This document shows positions 35,193-44,804 of a DNA stretch of 64,000 nucleotides, piece after piece. Under the pieces are notes generated by a model. It made no database searches. It was not told where the DNA came from and saw nothing but the letters and a program-made list of their open reading frames with translations. The stretch comes from Schlegelella aquatica. Lineage in GTDB: Bacteria; Pseudomonadota; Gammaproteobacteria; Burkholderiales; Burkholderiaceae_C. The first letter of the stretch is position 1. Each line of letters begins with the position of its first letter. The stretch is taken from contig NZ_CP110257.1 in assembly GCF_026013905.1 (NCBI RefSeq), positions 1-64,000 of the forward strand, read 5' to 3'. The position numbers and the translations under genes were made by a program.

Positions 35193-37049
35193 ATGCCCCG
35201 CCCCGCCTGCCCGGGCGTCAGCGTGCTGATGCCCACCTACGAGCAGCCCGAGTTCATCGCCCGCGCCCTGGACAGCCTGTGCGCGCAGACCTACGGCGAG
35301 TGGGAGCTCGTCATCGTCGATGCGAGCCCCGGCGGCACGACGGCCCGGGCGGTGCAGCCCTGGCTGGCCGACCCCCGCGTGCACTACGAGCGGATCGCCG
35401 AGGGGGGCCTGGGGCGCGCGATCAACGAGGCACTGGCGCGCGCCCGGGCGCCGCTCGTGGCGTACCTGCCCAGCGATGACCTGTACTGGCCCGAGCACCT
35501 GGCCGGGCTGAAGGCGGCGCTGGACGCCCACCCCGAGGCCGTGCTGGCCTACAGCGGGGTGCGCCACCACTACAACCGCGAGTGCGCGGGCCCGGTGCCC
35601 GGCGAGCCGCTGCAGCTGGTGCAGTGCATGCACCGGCGCCTGCCCGAACGCTGGACGGAGCGCGACGAGCTGGAGTCCGACGACCTGGAGCGGCTGTACT
35701 GGCACAAGCTGCGTGCGCACGGGGCGTTCGTGGCGACCTCGCGCGTGAGCTGCGAGTGGGTGGACCACCCGCACCAGCGTCACAAGCTGATGCGCGAGCC
35801 GGTGGGCGGCATCAACCCCTTCCGGCAGCACTACCGCGTGCGCACGCCGCTGCGCTTCCACAGCACGGTGGGCCAGCTGATCGACGAGCCGGCTCAGTAC
35901 GGCCCCGCGCGCGAGCGCGCCGACACGCCGGCCGCGCGCGACGGGCTGAAGATCCTGCTGGTGGGCGAGCTGGCCTACAACGCCGACCGCGTGCTCGCGC
36001 TGGAGGAGGCGGGGCATCGCCTCTGGGGTCTGTGGATGCCGAAACCCTACTGGTACAACAGCGTCGGGCCGCTGCCCTTCGGCCATGTGCGCGAGCTGCC
36101 TCGCGAGGACTGGCGGCGCGCCGTGCGCGAGTTGCAACCGGACCTCATCTATGCGCTGCTGAACTGGCAGGCCGTGCCTTTCGCGCACGAGGTGATGCAG
36201 GCCACGCGCGGCATCCCGTTCGTGTGGCATTTCAAGGAAGGGCCGTTCATCTGTCTCGAAAAAGGCACGTGGCGCGAGCTCATCGAACTGCACCAGGGCT
36301 GCGACGGGCAGATCTTCAGCAGCCCGGAGATGCGCGACTGGTTCGACACCGTGGTGCCCGGCCTGTCGCGCAGCAGACCCACGCACGTGCTGGACGGCGA
36401 CCTGCCCAAGCGGGACTGGTTCGACGCACCGCGGTGCGTGCCGATCAGCGAGAGCGACGGCGAGATCCACACGGTGGTGCCCGGGCGGCCGATCGGCCTG
36501 CATCCGCCGGACGTGGCCGCGTTGGCCGAGCGCGGCATCCACCTGCACTTCTACGGCGACTTCACGCACGGCCAGTGGCGCGAATGGATCGAGCGCACCC
36601 GCCGCCTCGCGCCGCGCCACCTGCACCTGCATGCCAACGTCGACGCGCGCGGCTGGGTGCGGGAGTTCTCGCGTTATGACGCCGGTTGGCTGCACAGCTT
36701 TCGCAGCACCAACGCGGGCGAGCTGCGCCGTGCCAACTGGGACGACCTCAACTACCCGGCGCGCATGGCCACGCTGGCCGCCGCCGGGCTGCCGATGATC
36801 CAGCGGCGCAACGACGGCGCGACGGTGGCCACGCACAGGCTGTGCCGCGAGCTGGGGATCGGGCTCTTCTTCGACGACCCGGACGACCTCGCGGCGCAGC
36901 TGCGCGACGTCGCAGCGATGCAGCGGCTGCGCCAGCGGGTGTGGCAGGTGCGCGAGCACTTCTGCTTCGACCGGCACGTGCCGCAGCTCGTCGAGTTCTT
37001 CCGCCAAGTGATCGCCTGCGCGCGCCCGGCGGTGCGCAGCGTGGCGTGA
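35193..37049 (+). CDS. two-domain glycosyltransferase (GT2 plus GT4-like)
   Basis: In this 618-residue protein residues 1-230 are a family 2 glycosyltransferase domain (GVSVLMPTYEQPEFIARALDS, in pieces; VIVDASPGG; YLPSDDLYWPEH with the metal-binding acidic pair). Residues about 245-600 are a second domain beginning LKILLVGELAYNADRVLALEEAGH, which looks like a GT4/GT-B fold, with HSFRSTNAGELRRANWDDLNYPARMATLAAAGLP, in pieces, as its nucleotide-sugar part. Two transferases in one chain could add two sugars in turn. The acceptor is unknown and no polysaccharide cluster surrounds it. Confidence 0.8.
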   Translation: MPRPACPGVSVLMPTYEQPEFIARALDSLCAQTYGEWELVIVDASPGGTTARAVQPWLADPRVHYERIAEGGLGRAINEALARARAPLVAYLPSDDLYWPEHLAGLKAALDAHPEAVLAYSGVRHHYNRECAGPVPGEPLQLVQCMHRRLPERWTERDELESDDLERLYWHKLRAHGAFVATSRVSCEWVDHPHQRHKLMREPVGGINPFRQHYRVRTPLRFHSTVGQLIDEPAQYGPARERADTPAARDGLKILLVGELAYNADRVLALEEAGHRLWGLWMPKPYWYNSVGPLPFGHVRELPREDWRRAVRELQPDLIYALLNWQAVPFAHEVMQATRGIPFVWHFKEGPFICLEKGTWRELIELHQGCDGQIFSSPEMRDWFDTVVPGLSRSRPTHVLDGDLPKRDWFDAPRCVPISESDGEIHTVVPGRPIGLHPPDVAALAERGIHLHFYGDFTHGQWREWIERTRRLAPRHLHLHANVDARGWVREFSRYDAGWLHSFRSTNAGELRRANWDDLNYPARMATLAAAGLPMIQRRNDGATVATHRLCRELGIGLFFDDPDDLAAQLRDVAAMQRLRQRVWQVREHFCFDRHVPQLVEFFRQVIACARPAVRSVA

Positions 37050-37063
37050 GCCGGCCATGTGTG

Positions 37064-37125
37064 TCTTCCCCCGGGGCGTGCGCCCCACCCCCCGAGGGGG
37101 TCACGGCCCGGCTCCCCGCGGCCGG
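37064..37125 (-). repeat. partial dispersed hairpin repeat, minus orientation
   Basis: Read on the minus strand this is gccgggccgtgaccccctc, ggggggtggggcg, cacgccccggggga, again the second half of the repeat unit plus part of the first. It lies between two convergent genes. In its own orientation it is 63 bases downstream of the CBS gene stop. Confidence 0.85.
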
Positions 37126-37188
37126 TCTCACAGGCGACGGGCAGCCGGATCAGCAGGCGATCGGCAGGCGACCCCCAGGTGTTCGGGG

Positions 37189-37683
37189 CTACTTCAGCAC
37201 CGTGCCCGGTGAGCGCGTTCCGCGGCGCCGGGGCAGCACGGCCTGGTCGGGCCCCGAGCCGGCAGCAGTCGGCTCGGTGATCTCTTGCAAGGCCTGACCG
37301 GCGAGCTCGGCGCTGGCCTTGGTCGCCACGTCGCCGAGCGAGACCATGCCGACGATACGACGCCGGCGGTCGAGCACCGGCATGCGGCGCACGCGCCCGC
37401 GCCGCATCAGGGCCGCGGCTTCTTCCACCGGCACGTCTTCGTAGCAGCACAGCACGTCGCGGCTCATCACCGCATGCACGGGGGTCGTCGAGACGGGCAG
37501 CGCGCGCGCCATCACGCGCACCGCGATATCGCGGTCGGTGAGGATGCCCACCACCCGGCGGCCCTCGCACACGGGAAGCACCCCCACGTTGAGCTCGTCC
37601 ATCACCTGTGCGGCCTGCCGCACCGAGTCGTCCGGGGCCAGGCACCGGGGCGCGGGGGTCATCACGTCGGCGACCAGGCGCAT
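37189..37683 (-). CDS. CBS domain pair protein
   Basis: This 164-residue protein is made of two CBS motifs. The first is VADVMTPAPRCLAPDD with VGVLPVCEGRRVVGILTDRDI, in pieces. The second is VHAVMSRDVLCCYEDVP with VRRMPVLDRRRRIVGMVSLGDVA, in pieces. A CBS pair binds adenine nucleotides and usually regulates other proteins or signals energy state. There is no fused effector domain; the last 35 residues are disordered. AAGGAGG before the ATG sets the start. The leader contains a strong hairpin at 37699-37723. Confidence 0.88.
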   Translation of the reverse strand: MRLVADVMTPAPRCLAPDDSVRQAAQVMDELNVGVLPVCEGRRVVGILTDRDIAVRVMARALPVSTTPVHAVMSRDVLCCYEDVPVEEAAALMRRGRVRRMPVLDRRRRIVGMVSLGDVATKASAELAGQALQEITEPTAAGSGPDQAVLPRRRGTRSPGTVLK

Positions 37684-38002
37684 CGTCGTCCTCCTTGCGG
37701 GCGTCCCTGCGCACGGGACGCCCGTGTGCGGCAAGCGGCGTTCCGGGCCGGGCGCGGGGTCTATGGCCTTCGCGCACCACCGGCTCGGAGCGGGCGCATT
37801 CCACGGCCGGGCCGCCCTTGCTTGCCTGCTCGCAAGCAACCCCGCGTGCCGTCGTGGTAAATGTTGGCGAGTTGACCCCTGCGCCCGGCCCAGGCCAGAC
37901 TCACGCTCCTTCGCCCGTGCGGCGGTGGCGTGCAACGGCCGCCGGGGCGCCCCGATCCTCCCCTACGACCGAGCATCGCTTGGCGATGCCCTGCCGCTTG
38001 CC
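37684..38002. other. divergent intergenic region with two inverted repeats
   Basis: These 319 bases between the CBS gene (-) and the DUF882 gene (+) hold no supportable gene. They contain two perfect inverted repeats. One is gggcgtccc/gggacgccc around a seven-base loop (37699-37723), just upstream of the CBS gene's ribosome-binding site. The other is ttgcttgc/gcaagcaa around a six-base loop (37818-37839). The first could be a leader hairpin and the second an operator; both are unproven. Confidence 0.5.
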
Positions 38003-38545
38003 ATGGCCGTGACACCACCGACCCGCCGCCGTTTCCTCCTCCAAGCCGGCGCCTGCGCCGCCGCTGCCGCCTTGCCGCTGGCGGCCCGGGCCCGCGCCGA
38101 CGCCCCCCGGGCCCTGCAATTCCTACACCTGCACACGGGCGAGCGCCTGAGCGTCGAGTACTTCGACGCCGGGCGTTACCTGCCCGACGCGCTCGAGGCC
38201 GTCAACCGCCTGCTGCGCGACTTCCGCACCGACGACGTGCATCCGATCGACCCCGAGCTGCTGGACGTGCTGCATCGGGTGGCCACGCTCACCGGCACGC
38301 AGCGGCCGTTCGAGATCATCTCGGGCTACCGCTCGCCGCGCACCAATGCGGCGCTGCGCGAGCGCAGCGATGGCGTGGCCACGCGCAGCCTGCACATGGA
38401 CGGCCGCGCGATCGATGTGCGCCTGGGCGACGTGGCGCTGCCCCAGCTGCGCGCCGCGGCGCTGGCGCTGCGCGCGGGCGGTGTGGGGTACTACCCGGCG
38501 TCGAACTTCGTGCACCTGGACACGGGCCGCGTGCGGTTCTGGTGA
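38003..38545 (+). CDS. DUF882 (M15-like peptidoglycan peptidase), Tat-exported
   Basis: This 180-residue protein has a Tat-type leader (TRRRFLLQAGACAAAAALPLA). The DUF882/YcbK-type domain follows, with the M15 zinc-ligand pattern H131, D138 (HMDGRAID) and H171 (NFVHLD), and the family motif IISGYRSPRTNAALR. It likely trims peptide cross-links in peptidoglycan. It is convergent with an L,D-transpeptidase gene only 42 bases away; these two families often occur side by side. Confidence 0.88.
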   Translation: MAVTPPTRRRFLLQAGACAAAAALPLAARARADAPRALQFLHLHTGERLSVEYFDAGRYLPDALEAVNRLLRDFRTDDVHPIDPELLDVLHRVATLTGTQRPFEIISGYRSPRTNAALRERSDGVATRSLHMDGRAIDVRLGDVALPQLRAAALALRAGGVGYYPASNFVHLDTGRVRFW

Positions 38546-38587
38546 GGCCGGCCGCGCCTCGGAGTGCGGGCACCGCGGGGGCCGGTG

Positions 38588-40468
38588 TCAGGACGGGCGC
38601 CTGCGCGCCAGCGCCTCCAGCAGCCGCCGGTCGTGCCCGTAGATGTCCTGCGCGAAGTGCACCGCGCCGGTGTCGGGCATGACCATCGCGGTCACGTAGA
38701 ACAGCAGCACCGGCACCGGCCGGCCGAGGTCCACCTGCGTCGGACGGCCCGCCTCCATCGCCTCCAGGATGCGCTCGCGCGTCCACTGCGGCTTGTCGTG
38801 CAGCAGCCACTGGGCCAGCGCCACCGGGTCTTCCACCCGCACGCAGCCGTGGCTCATGTCCCGCCGGTCGCGGCCGAACAGCTCGCGCGCCGGCGTGCCG
38901 TGCAGATAGACGCTCGCGTCGTTGGGGAAGATGAACTTCACCTGGCCGAGCGAGTTCTTCGGGCCGGGGCGCTGCCGCACACGCAGCTCGCCGCGGGCCA
39001 AGGCCTCGAGCGCCTCGGGCGTGGCCGCCACCACCGGCGAGTCGTCGCGATCGCCGCGCACCAGCTCCATCTGATGGCGCTCCAGGTAGTGAGGGTCGCG
39101 CCGCAGCGCCGGCAGGATCTCGTTGCGGGTGATCGAGCGCGGCACGTTCCAGTACGGGCTGAAGACGAGGTAGCGCATCTGGTCGAACATCACCGGCGTC
39201 TCGGTGTCCAGTGCGCGCCCGACGATCACCCGCATCGCCAGCGGCGGCGACGTGGCGGCCGGGCTGTCGCCGGCCCACAGCCGGAACATCGGGATGTTCA
39301 CCGCCACGAAGCGCTCGGCGATGCGCGGCACCCAGCGCAGGCGTTCCATCGCGAGCTCGATCTGCCGCACGCGGTCGGCCAGCGGCACGTCGAGCGCGGC
39401 GAAGGTGGCCTTGCCCAGCACCCCGTCCGGCTCCAGCCCGTGGCGCGCCTGGAAGCGCCGCACGGCCTCCACCAGCTCGCCCTCGTAGCGCGGCGTGGAG
39501 GCGCGCTCGCCGTCGGCGGGGCCGGACGCGGCGGGCGCCGACGCTGGCGCCTTCGACGCCGCTGCCAGGCCCGGTTCGAGGTCGCCGAGCAGGGCGAGTC
39601 GCTGCCGCAGCGCCGGCACGCCCGCATAGGGCTCGCCGGGCCGCACGCGAGTCACGACCGGCACCGGCGGGGCCTCGCCTTCCCGTGCGGCCCGATCCCG
39701 GTACTGGCGCAAGGCCTCGCGCAGGGCGGCGTACTGCGGCCACGCCGGCCGCAGCGCCGCCACCGCCGCATCCCATTCGGGCGCCGTCGCGAGCTGCCGC
39801 ACCTGCGCCGCCAGGTCCAGCCCCGGGCCGCCGCCGTGCAGCTTGAAGCCCACGCTGCGCGGCTCCACGCGGCCCGCCTGCAGATCGCGCAGGTAGCGCA
39901 TCACCGACAGGCTGATGCGCAGCTCCAAGGCGGCGCCCTGCTCGGCGGTGGCCGGGCGGGCGAGGGCCTCTTGCAGCTCGCGGGCCTGGTAGTCGGCCGG
40001 CTCCAGCCCGTCGTCGGCCGCGGCGGCGAGCAGCGCCAGCGCCTGCCGGCCCCGGGCCGTGAGGCCGCCGCGCTCGTCGGTCCACCACCGCGAGCCGCCC
40101 TCGGGCGCATACAGGGCCTGCAAGGCCTGGCGTTCGGCCTCGTTCGCTCTCAGCGCCCCGAGCGCGGCGAGCACCGCGGGCTTCTCGTCGCGGCCTTCGA
40201 CCGCCTCACCACCGGCCGCCGTCGCGCGCGCCTCGGGGGCCGAGGCCGCAGCGTCGGGCCGAGCACGGAACTCAGGGGCCAGCGGGCCGCCCGGCTCGCT
40301 GCAGCCGACGAGCCCGAGCGCGAGCGATCCCGCCAGCGAGCCCGCGCGCAGCACCGGGCGCAGGCGTTCACGCCAGGGGCGCAATCGGGGTGGGGGCGGC
40401 TCGGCCGCAAGGCCGAGGGAGGCGGTGATGCAGGCGCGCAGGCGCCGCAGGGTCAGGTGAACGATCAT
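38588..40468 (-). CDS. ycbB: L,D-transpeptidase, YcbB/LdtD family
   Basis: This 626-residue protein makes 3-3 cross-links in peptidoglycan. It has a hydrophobic N-terminus with a lipobox-like GLVGCSE, a scaffold region, a peptidoglycan-binding domain (AVRRFQARHGLEPDGVLGKATFAAL, in pieces) and a C-terminal YkuD domain with catalytic Cys near residue 542 in DMSHGCVRVEDP. The start at 40468 is preferred; an in-frame extension to 40636 overlaps the YihY gene region. It is convergent with the DUF882 peptidase gene. Confidence 0.88.
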   Translation of the reverse strand: MIVHLTLRRLRACITASLGLAAEPPPPRLRPWRERLRPVLRAGSLAGSLALGLVGCSEPGGPLAPEFRARPDAAASAPEARATAAGGEAVEGRDEKPAVLAALGALRANEAERQALQALYAPEGGSRWWTDERGGLTARGRQALALLAAAADDGLEPADYQARELQEALARPATAEQGAALELRISLSVMRYLRDLQAGRVEPRSVGFKLHGGGPGLDLAAQVRQLATAPEWDAAVAALRPAWPQYAALREALRQYRDRAAREGEAPPVPVVTRVRPGEPYAGVPALRQRLALLGDLEPGLAAASKAPASAPAASGPADGERASTPRYEGELVEAVRRFQARHGLEPDGVLGKATFAALDVPLADRVRQIELAMERLRWVPRIAERFVAVNIPMFRLWAGDSPAATSPPLAMRVIVGRALDTETPVMFDQMRYLVFSPYWNVPRSITRNEILPALRRDPHYLERHQMELVRGDRDDSPVVAATPEALEALARGELRVRQRPGPKNSLGQVKFIFPNDASVYLHGTPARELFGRDRRDMSHGCVRVEDPVALAQWLLHDKPQWTRERILEAMEAGRPTQVDLGRPVPVLLFYVTAMVMPDTGAVHFAQDIYGHDRRLLEALARRRPS

Positions 40469-40562
40469 CGCTTTCCGGTATAGCAGACGGGATGCCCGCA
40501 GGCACAAGCCTTGCCGCGAAGAACGACGGCGAGGCGGCTTTCGTCCGCGGCTCGCCGGCTCC

Positions 40563-41474
40563 ATGAAATCCGCGCAGATCTGGCCTTTGGTGAAGGAATC
40601 GGTGCTGTCCTGGTCGCGCGACAGCGCCTCCAGCATGGGCGCTTCGCTCGCCTACTACACCGTGTTCTCGATCGCGCCCCTCTTGCTCATCGTCGTCAGC
40701 ATCGCCGGGCTGGTGTTCGGCGAGGAGGCGGCGCGCGGCGAGATCCTCGCGCAGCTGCGCGGCCTGCTCGGCGAGGAAGGTGCGGCGGCCGTGCAGGGCC
40801 TGCTCGAAAGCGCGAGCGAGCGCGTGCGCCCGGGCTGGGCGGCCGTGGGCAGTGTCGCGGTGTTGCTGATCGGCGCGACCACGGTGTTCGCCGAGCTGCA
40901 GCGCGCGCTCGACCTCGTCTGGCGCGCGCCCGAGCCGCCCGCGCAGCAGGGCCTGTGGCGCTTCCTGCGCGCGAGGCTGCTCTCGTTCGGGCTCATCCTG
41001 GCCTTCGGGTTCCTGCTGCTCGTCTCGCTGATCGCCAGCGCCGCCCTCGCGGCCCTGGGGCAGTGGTGGGGGCCGATGCTCGGCGGCTGGGAGATCGTCG
41101 CGCAGGTGCTCAACTTCGCGATCAGCTTCGCGATCATCACCGTGATGTTCGCGATGATCTACAAGTTCATGCCGCGGGTGAGCGTGCAGTGGCCCGACGT
41201 GTGGGTGGGCGCTGTGGTGACGGCGGCCCTGTTCACCATCGGCAAGACGCTGATCGGCTTGTACCTCGGCACGAGCGCGGTCGCCTCCGGCTTCGGCGCC
41301 GCGGCGTCGCTCGTGGTGCTGCTCGTGTGGGTGTACTACTCGGCGCAGATCTTCCTGCTGGGGGCCGAGTTCACCTCGGTGTACGCCCACACGCTCGGCT
41401 CGCTGCGCGGGCAGACGCGGCCGGCTGCGCCACCGCGCGTGTCCGGCCGCAGGGTGCGGGTGGCTGCGCGCTGA
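40563..41474 (+). CDS. YihY/BrkB family inner-membrane protein
   Basis: This 303-residue protein has the family opening (SASSMGASLAYYTVFSIAPLLLIVVS, in pieces) and about six spans, with later motifs FAMIYKFMPRVSVQWPDVWVGA and LVVLLVWVYYSAQIFLLGAEFT, in pieces. The family was once called ribonuclease BN but is not a nuclease; a transport or lipid-related role is suspected. It is divergent from the L,D-transpeptidase gene, with 94 bases between starts. Confidence 0.9.
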   Translation: MKSAQIWPLVKESVLSWSRDSASSMGASLAYYTVFSIAPLLLIVVSIAGLVFGEEAARGEILAQLRGLLGEEGAAAVQGLLESASERVRPGWAAVGSVAVLLIGATTVFAELQRALDLVWRAPEPPAQQGLWRFLRARLLSFGLILAFGFLLLVSLIASAALAALGQWWGPMLGGWEIVAQVLNFAISFAIITVMFAMIYKFMPRVSVQWPDVWVGAVVTAALFTIGKTLIGLYLGTSAVASGFGAAASLVVLLVWVYYSAQIFLLGAEFTSVYAHTLGSLRGQTRPAAPPRVSGRRVRVAAR

Positions 41475-41531
41475 GATGGCGTGCCGAGGCCGCGCTGAAG
41501 TGATACTGCTTGGGCCGCCTCGGCGCCGCCC

Positions 41532-43103
41532 TCAAGCCGCCTGCGGCGGGCTGGTGCGGATCAGGTGATCGAAGGCGCCGAGCGCCGCGGTCGCGCCTTC
41601 GCCGGCCGCAATCACGATCTGCTTGTACGGCACCGTGGTCGCATCGCCCGCGGCGAACACGCCGGGCACGCTCGTGTGGCACTTCGCGTCGATCACGATC
41701 TCGCCGTAGCGGTTCAGCTCGACCGTGCCCTTGAGCCACTCGGTGTTGGGCACGAGGCCGATCTGCACGAACACGCCCTCCAGCTCGACGTGGTGCGACT
41801 GGCCGCTGGTGCGGTCGGTGTACGTCAGGCCGTTGACCTTCTGGCCGTCGCCGGTGATCTCGGTGGTCTGCGCGTTCGTGTGGATCGTCACGTTGGGCAG
41901 GCTTTGCAGCTTGCGCACGAGCACCGCGTCGGCCTTGAGCTGGTCGGCGAACTCGAGCAGCGTGACATGCTGCACGATACCGGCCAGGTCGATCGCCGCT
42001 TCGACGCCCGAGTTGCCGCCGCCGATCACCGCCACGCGCTTGCCCTTGAAGAGCGGGCCGTCGCAGTGCGGGCAGTAGGCCACGCCGCGGTTGCGGTACT
42101 CCTGCTCGCCGGGCACGTTGACGTTGCGCCACCGTGCGCCGGTCGCCAGGATCACCGAGCGCGCCTTGAGCACGCCGCCGTTGGCCAGGTGCACCTCGGC
42201 CAGTCCGCCCTCGGCCGCGGCGGGCACCAGTTTGTCCGCCCGCTGCGCGGTCATCAGGTCCACCTCGTACTGGCGCACGTGCTGCTCCAGGGCGGCCGCG
42301 AACTTCGGCCCCTCCGTCTGCGACACCGAGATGAAGTTCTCGATGCCCAGGGTGTCCAGCACCTGGCCGCCGAAGCGCTCGGCGACGATGCCGGTGCGGA
42401 TGCCCTTGCGCGCCGCGTAGATGGCCGCTGCCGCGCCGGCCGGGCCGCCCCCCACGATCAGCACGTCGTACGGCGCCTTGGCGCTCAGTCGCGCCGCATC
42501 GCGCCGGGCCGCGCCGGTGTCGATCTTGGCGAGGATCTCCTCCACGCCCATGCGGCCGCTGGCGAAGAACTGGCCGTTCAGGAACACGGCGGGCACGGCC
42601 ATGATCTGGCGCTCCTCCACCTCGGCCTGGAACAACGCGCCGTCGATCGTCGTGTGGCGGATGCGCGGGTTCAGCACCGACATCGCGTTGAGCGCCTGCA
42701 CCACGTCCGGGCAGTTGTGGCAGCTCAGGGACATGTAGGTCTCGAAGTGGAAGTCGCCGTCGATCGATCGGATCTGCTCGACCACCTCGTCGCTGAGCTT
42801 GGGCGGATAACCGCCGACTTGCAGCAGCGCCAGCACGAGCGACGTGAACTCGTGGCCCATCGGCAGCCCGGCAAAGCGCACCTGCACCTCGCTGCCCGTG
42901 CGGCGGATCACGAACGAGGGTTTGCGCGCGTCGTCGACGCTCGCCTGCAGCGTGACCTTCGGCGACTGCTCGGCGATCTCGCGCAGCAGCTCCAGCAGGT
43001 CGCGCGAGGCCTCACTCTCGTCCACCGACGGGACGAGTTCGATGGGTTGTGTGATGCGTTCGAGATAGGCCTTGAGTTGGCCTTTGAGGGCGTCGTCCAG
43101 CAT
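41532..43103 (-). CDS. ahpF: alkyl hydroperoxide reductase subunit F
   Basis: This 523-residue flavoprotein reduces AhpC with NADH. The N-terminal tandem thioredoxin-like domain has CHNC ([11 protein letters not shown], near residue 123). FAD-binding [17 protein letters not shown] follows near residue 215, the redox pair is in CPHCDGP near 343, and the NAD site is [15 protein letters not shown]. The start at 43103 gives the usual N-terminus [17 protein letters not shown]. It lies 183 bases after ahpC on the same strand. Confidence 0.96.
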   Translation of the reverse strand: MLDDALKGQLKAYLERITQPIELVPSVDESEASRDLLELLREIAEQSPKVTLQASVDDARKPSFVIRRTGSEVQVRFAGLPMGHEFTSLVLALLQVGGYPPKLSDEVVEQIRSIDGDFHFETYMSLSCHNCPDVVQALNAMSVLNPRIRHTTIDGALFQAEVEERQIMAVPAVFLNGQFFASGRMGVEEILAKIDTGAARRDAARLSAKAPYDVLIVGGGPAGAAAAIYAARKGIRTGIVAERFGGQVLDTLGIENFISVSQTEGPKFAAALEQHVRQYEVDLMTAQRADKLVPAAAEGGLAEVHLANGGVLKARSVILATGARWRNVNVPGEQEYRNRGVAYCPHCDGPLFKGKRVAVIGGGNSGVEAAIDLAGIVQHVTLLEFADQLKADAVLVRKLQSLPNVTIHTNAQTTEITGDGQKVNGLTYTDRTSGQSHHVELEGVFVQIGLVPNTEWLKGTVELNRYGEIVIDAKCHTSVPGVFAAGDATTVPYKQIVIAAGEGATAALGAFDHLIRTSPPQAA

Positions 43104-43286
43104 GGCGGTGTCCTTCGGTGATTGGCTTTCAGAGGGTGTGGCAGGCCCGGCCACCTCGAAAGCCACCGGGACTCACCGCCCGCGGAGGCTTTCAGTGTGG
43201 CCCTGCCGGGTGAGCAGCAAGCCGGCGGCCCGCTGCCCGCAGGGACACGGCCGGGGCGTGCCCGGCCGGTTCGCGCTTCACGCGAC

Positions 43287-43853
43287 TCAGATCTTGCCGA
43301 CCAGGTCCAGCGACGGGGCGATCGTCTTGGCGCCCTCGTTCCACTTGGCCGGGCAGACCTCGCCCGGGTGCTCGGCCACGTACTTGGCCGCCTTGAGCTT
43401 GCGCACCGTCTCGCGGACGTCGCGGGCGATGGCGTTGTCGTGGATCTCGGCGGTCTTGATGACGCCGTCCGGGTTGATGATGAAGGTGCCGCGCAGCGCC
43501 AGGCCTTCCTCAGGGATCAGCACGTCGAACGCGCGCGCCAGGGCGTGCGTCGGGTCGCCGACCAGCGGGAACTTGGCCTTGCCCACCGCCGGGGAGGTCT
43601 CGTGCCACACCTTGTGCGAGAAGTGCGTGTCGGTGGTCACGATGTAGACCTCGGCACCCAGCTTCTGGAACTCGGCGTAGTGCTCGGCCGCGTCCTCGAC
43701 TTCAGTCGGGCAGTTGAAGGTGAAGGCGGCCGGCATGAAGATGAGGACCGACCACTTGCCCTTCAGGGACTGCTCGGTGACCTCGACGAACTTGCCGTTG
43801 TGGAAGGCCTGCGCCTTGAAAGGCTGAACTTGGGTGTTGATGAGATGTGACAT
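43287..43853 (-). CDS. ahpC: alkyl hydroperoxide reductase subunit C (2-Cys peroxiredoxin)
   Basis: This 188-residue peroxiredoxin has peroxidatic C48 in FTFNCPTEVED and the resolving Cys in HPGEVCPAKW near the C-terminus. It reduces hydrogen peroxide and organic peroxides and is recycled by AhpF, encoded next. Full length, with the usual start MSHLINTQVQPFKAQAF. The upstream region 43854-44052 has no clear OxyR box by eye. Confidence 0.97.
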   Translation of the reverse strand: MSHLINTQVQPFKAQAFHNGKFVEVTEQSLKGKWSVLIFMPAAFTFNCPTEVEDAAEHYAEFQKLGAEVYIVTTDTHFSHKVWHETSPAVGKAKFPLVGDPTHALARAFDVLIPEEGLALRGTFIINPDGVIKTAEIHDNAIARDVRETVRKLKAAKYVAEHPGEVCPAKWNEGAKTIAPSLDLVGKI

Positions 43854-44052
43854 GGTCTCTGCTCTCTCTGAGGGGTGGTTGAGGTTGTGTCAGAGATCAC
43901 ATCCTAGGACACCTGCACCATGTTGTGCATTGATTGATTAAAGCCCCGAGATTGGCTGCGGCTATCGCGCGCGGCGCCTCTGAGCGGGCCGAGGACGCGC
44001 GCTGGCCCGGGGCGTCATGTGCCCGCCATGTCCCTGTGCGACACTGGGGTAC

Positions 44053-44544
44053 ATGCCAGTCCTCACATCCTCCTCTTCCCCGTCGTCCGCTCCTCCCCAC
44101 GCCGCCCAGGCCCTGCCCGACGCTGCACCGGCCGCCCATCCCTTTGCGGCGCTGGGCGCTGCGGAGGGCGCCACCACTGGCGGCGTGCGGTGGCTGCTGC
44201 GGCTCGAAGGCGCGGCCGTGCTCGCGCTGGCCCTGTGGGCCTACCACCAGCAGGCCGCCGGCTGGGGCTTGTTCGCCGCGGCCTTCCTCGCGCCGGACCT
44301 GTCCTTCCTCGGCTACCTGGCCGGGCCCCGCGTCGGCGCCCGCCTGTACAACGCGGCCCATTCGTACCTCGGCCCGGCCGCCTGCCTCGCGCTGGGACTG
44401 CTGGCCGCCGTGCCATGGGCCGTGCCGGCCGCCCTGATCTGGGCCGCGCACATCGGCTTCGACCGCGCGCTCGGCTACGGGCTCAAGTACCCCAGCGGCT
44501 TTCGCCACACGCACCTCGGGCTGATCGGCCGGCCGCCGCGCTGA
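44053..44544 (+). CDS. DUF4260 membrane protein
   Basis: This 163-residue DUF4260 protein has a Ser/Ala/Pro-rich first 45 residues and then four hydrophobic segments (RLEGAAVLALALWAY; LFAAAFLAPDLSFLGYLAGP; LGPAACLALGLLAAV; AALIWAAHIGFDRALGYGL). It ends with KYPSGFRHTHLGLIGR, typical of the family. Function unknown. Its stop codon is immediately followed by a tandem array of dispersed repeats. Confidence 0.83.
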   Translation: MPVLTSSSSPSSAPPHAAQALPDAAPAAHPFAALGAAEGATTGGVRWLLRLEGAAVLALALWAYHQQAAGWGLFAAAFLAPDLSFLGYLAGPRVGARLYNAAHSYLGPAACLALGLLAAVPWAVPAALIWAAHIGFDRALGYGLKYPSGFRHTHLGLIGRPPR

Positions 44545-44804
44545 GGCCCGGCGCCCGGCCGCCCGAAGCTGGGCCGTAACCCCCTTGGGGGGTGGGGCGT
44601 AGCCCCGGGGGCCGAACACAAAGCCCGGCGCCCGGCCGCCCGAAGCTGGGCCGTAACCCCCTTGGGGGGTGGGGCGTAGCCCCGGGGGCCGAACACAAAG
44701 CCCGGCGCCCGGCCGCCCGAAGCTGGGCCGTAACCCCTTGGGGGGTGGGGCGTAGCCCCGGGGGCCGAACACAAAGCCCGGCGCCCGGCCGCCCGAAGCC
44801 GGCC
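44545..44804 (+). repeat. tandem array of 77-bp hairpin-rich repeats (three full, one partial)
   Basis: Units begin at 44545, 44622, 44699 and 44775, spaced 77, 77 and 76 bases; the last is only about 30 bases. They are nearly identical to each other (gcccggcgcccggccgcccg, aagctgggccgtaacccc, cttggggggtggggcgtag, ccccgggggccgaacacaaa). They are related to, but distinct from, the 79-base units at 17146. The array fills the space between DUF4260 and the next, convergent gene, and its first unit abuts the DUF4260 stop. Confidence 0.92.

Noticed and set aside
43854..44052. OxyR binding site upstream of ahpC
   Set aside because: No four-part ATAG-N7-CTAT-like pattern could be recognised by eye.
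44545..44804. CRISPR-like array
   Set aside because: Units directly follow one another with no unique spacers, and there are no cas genes.
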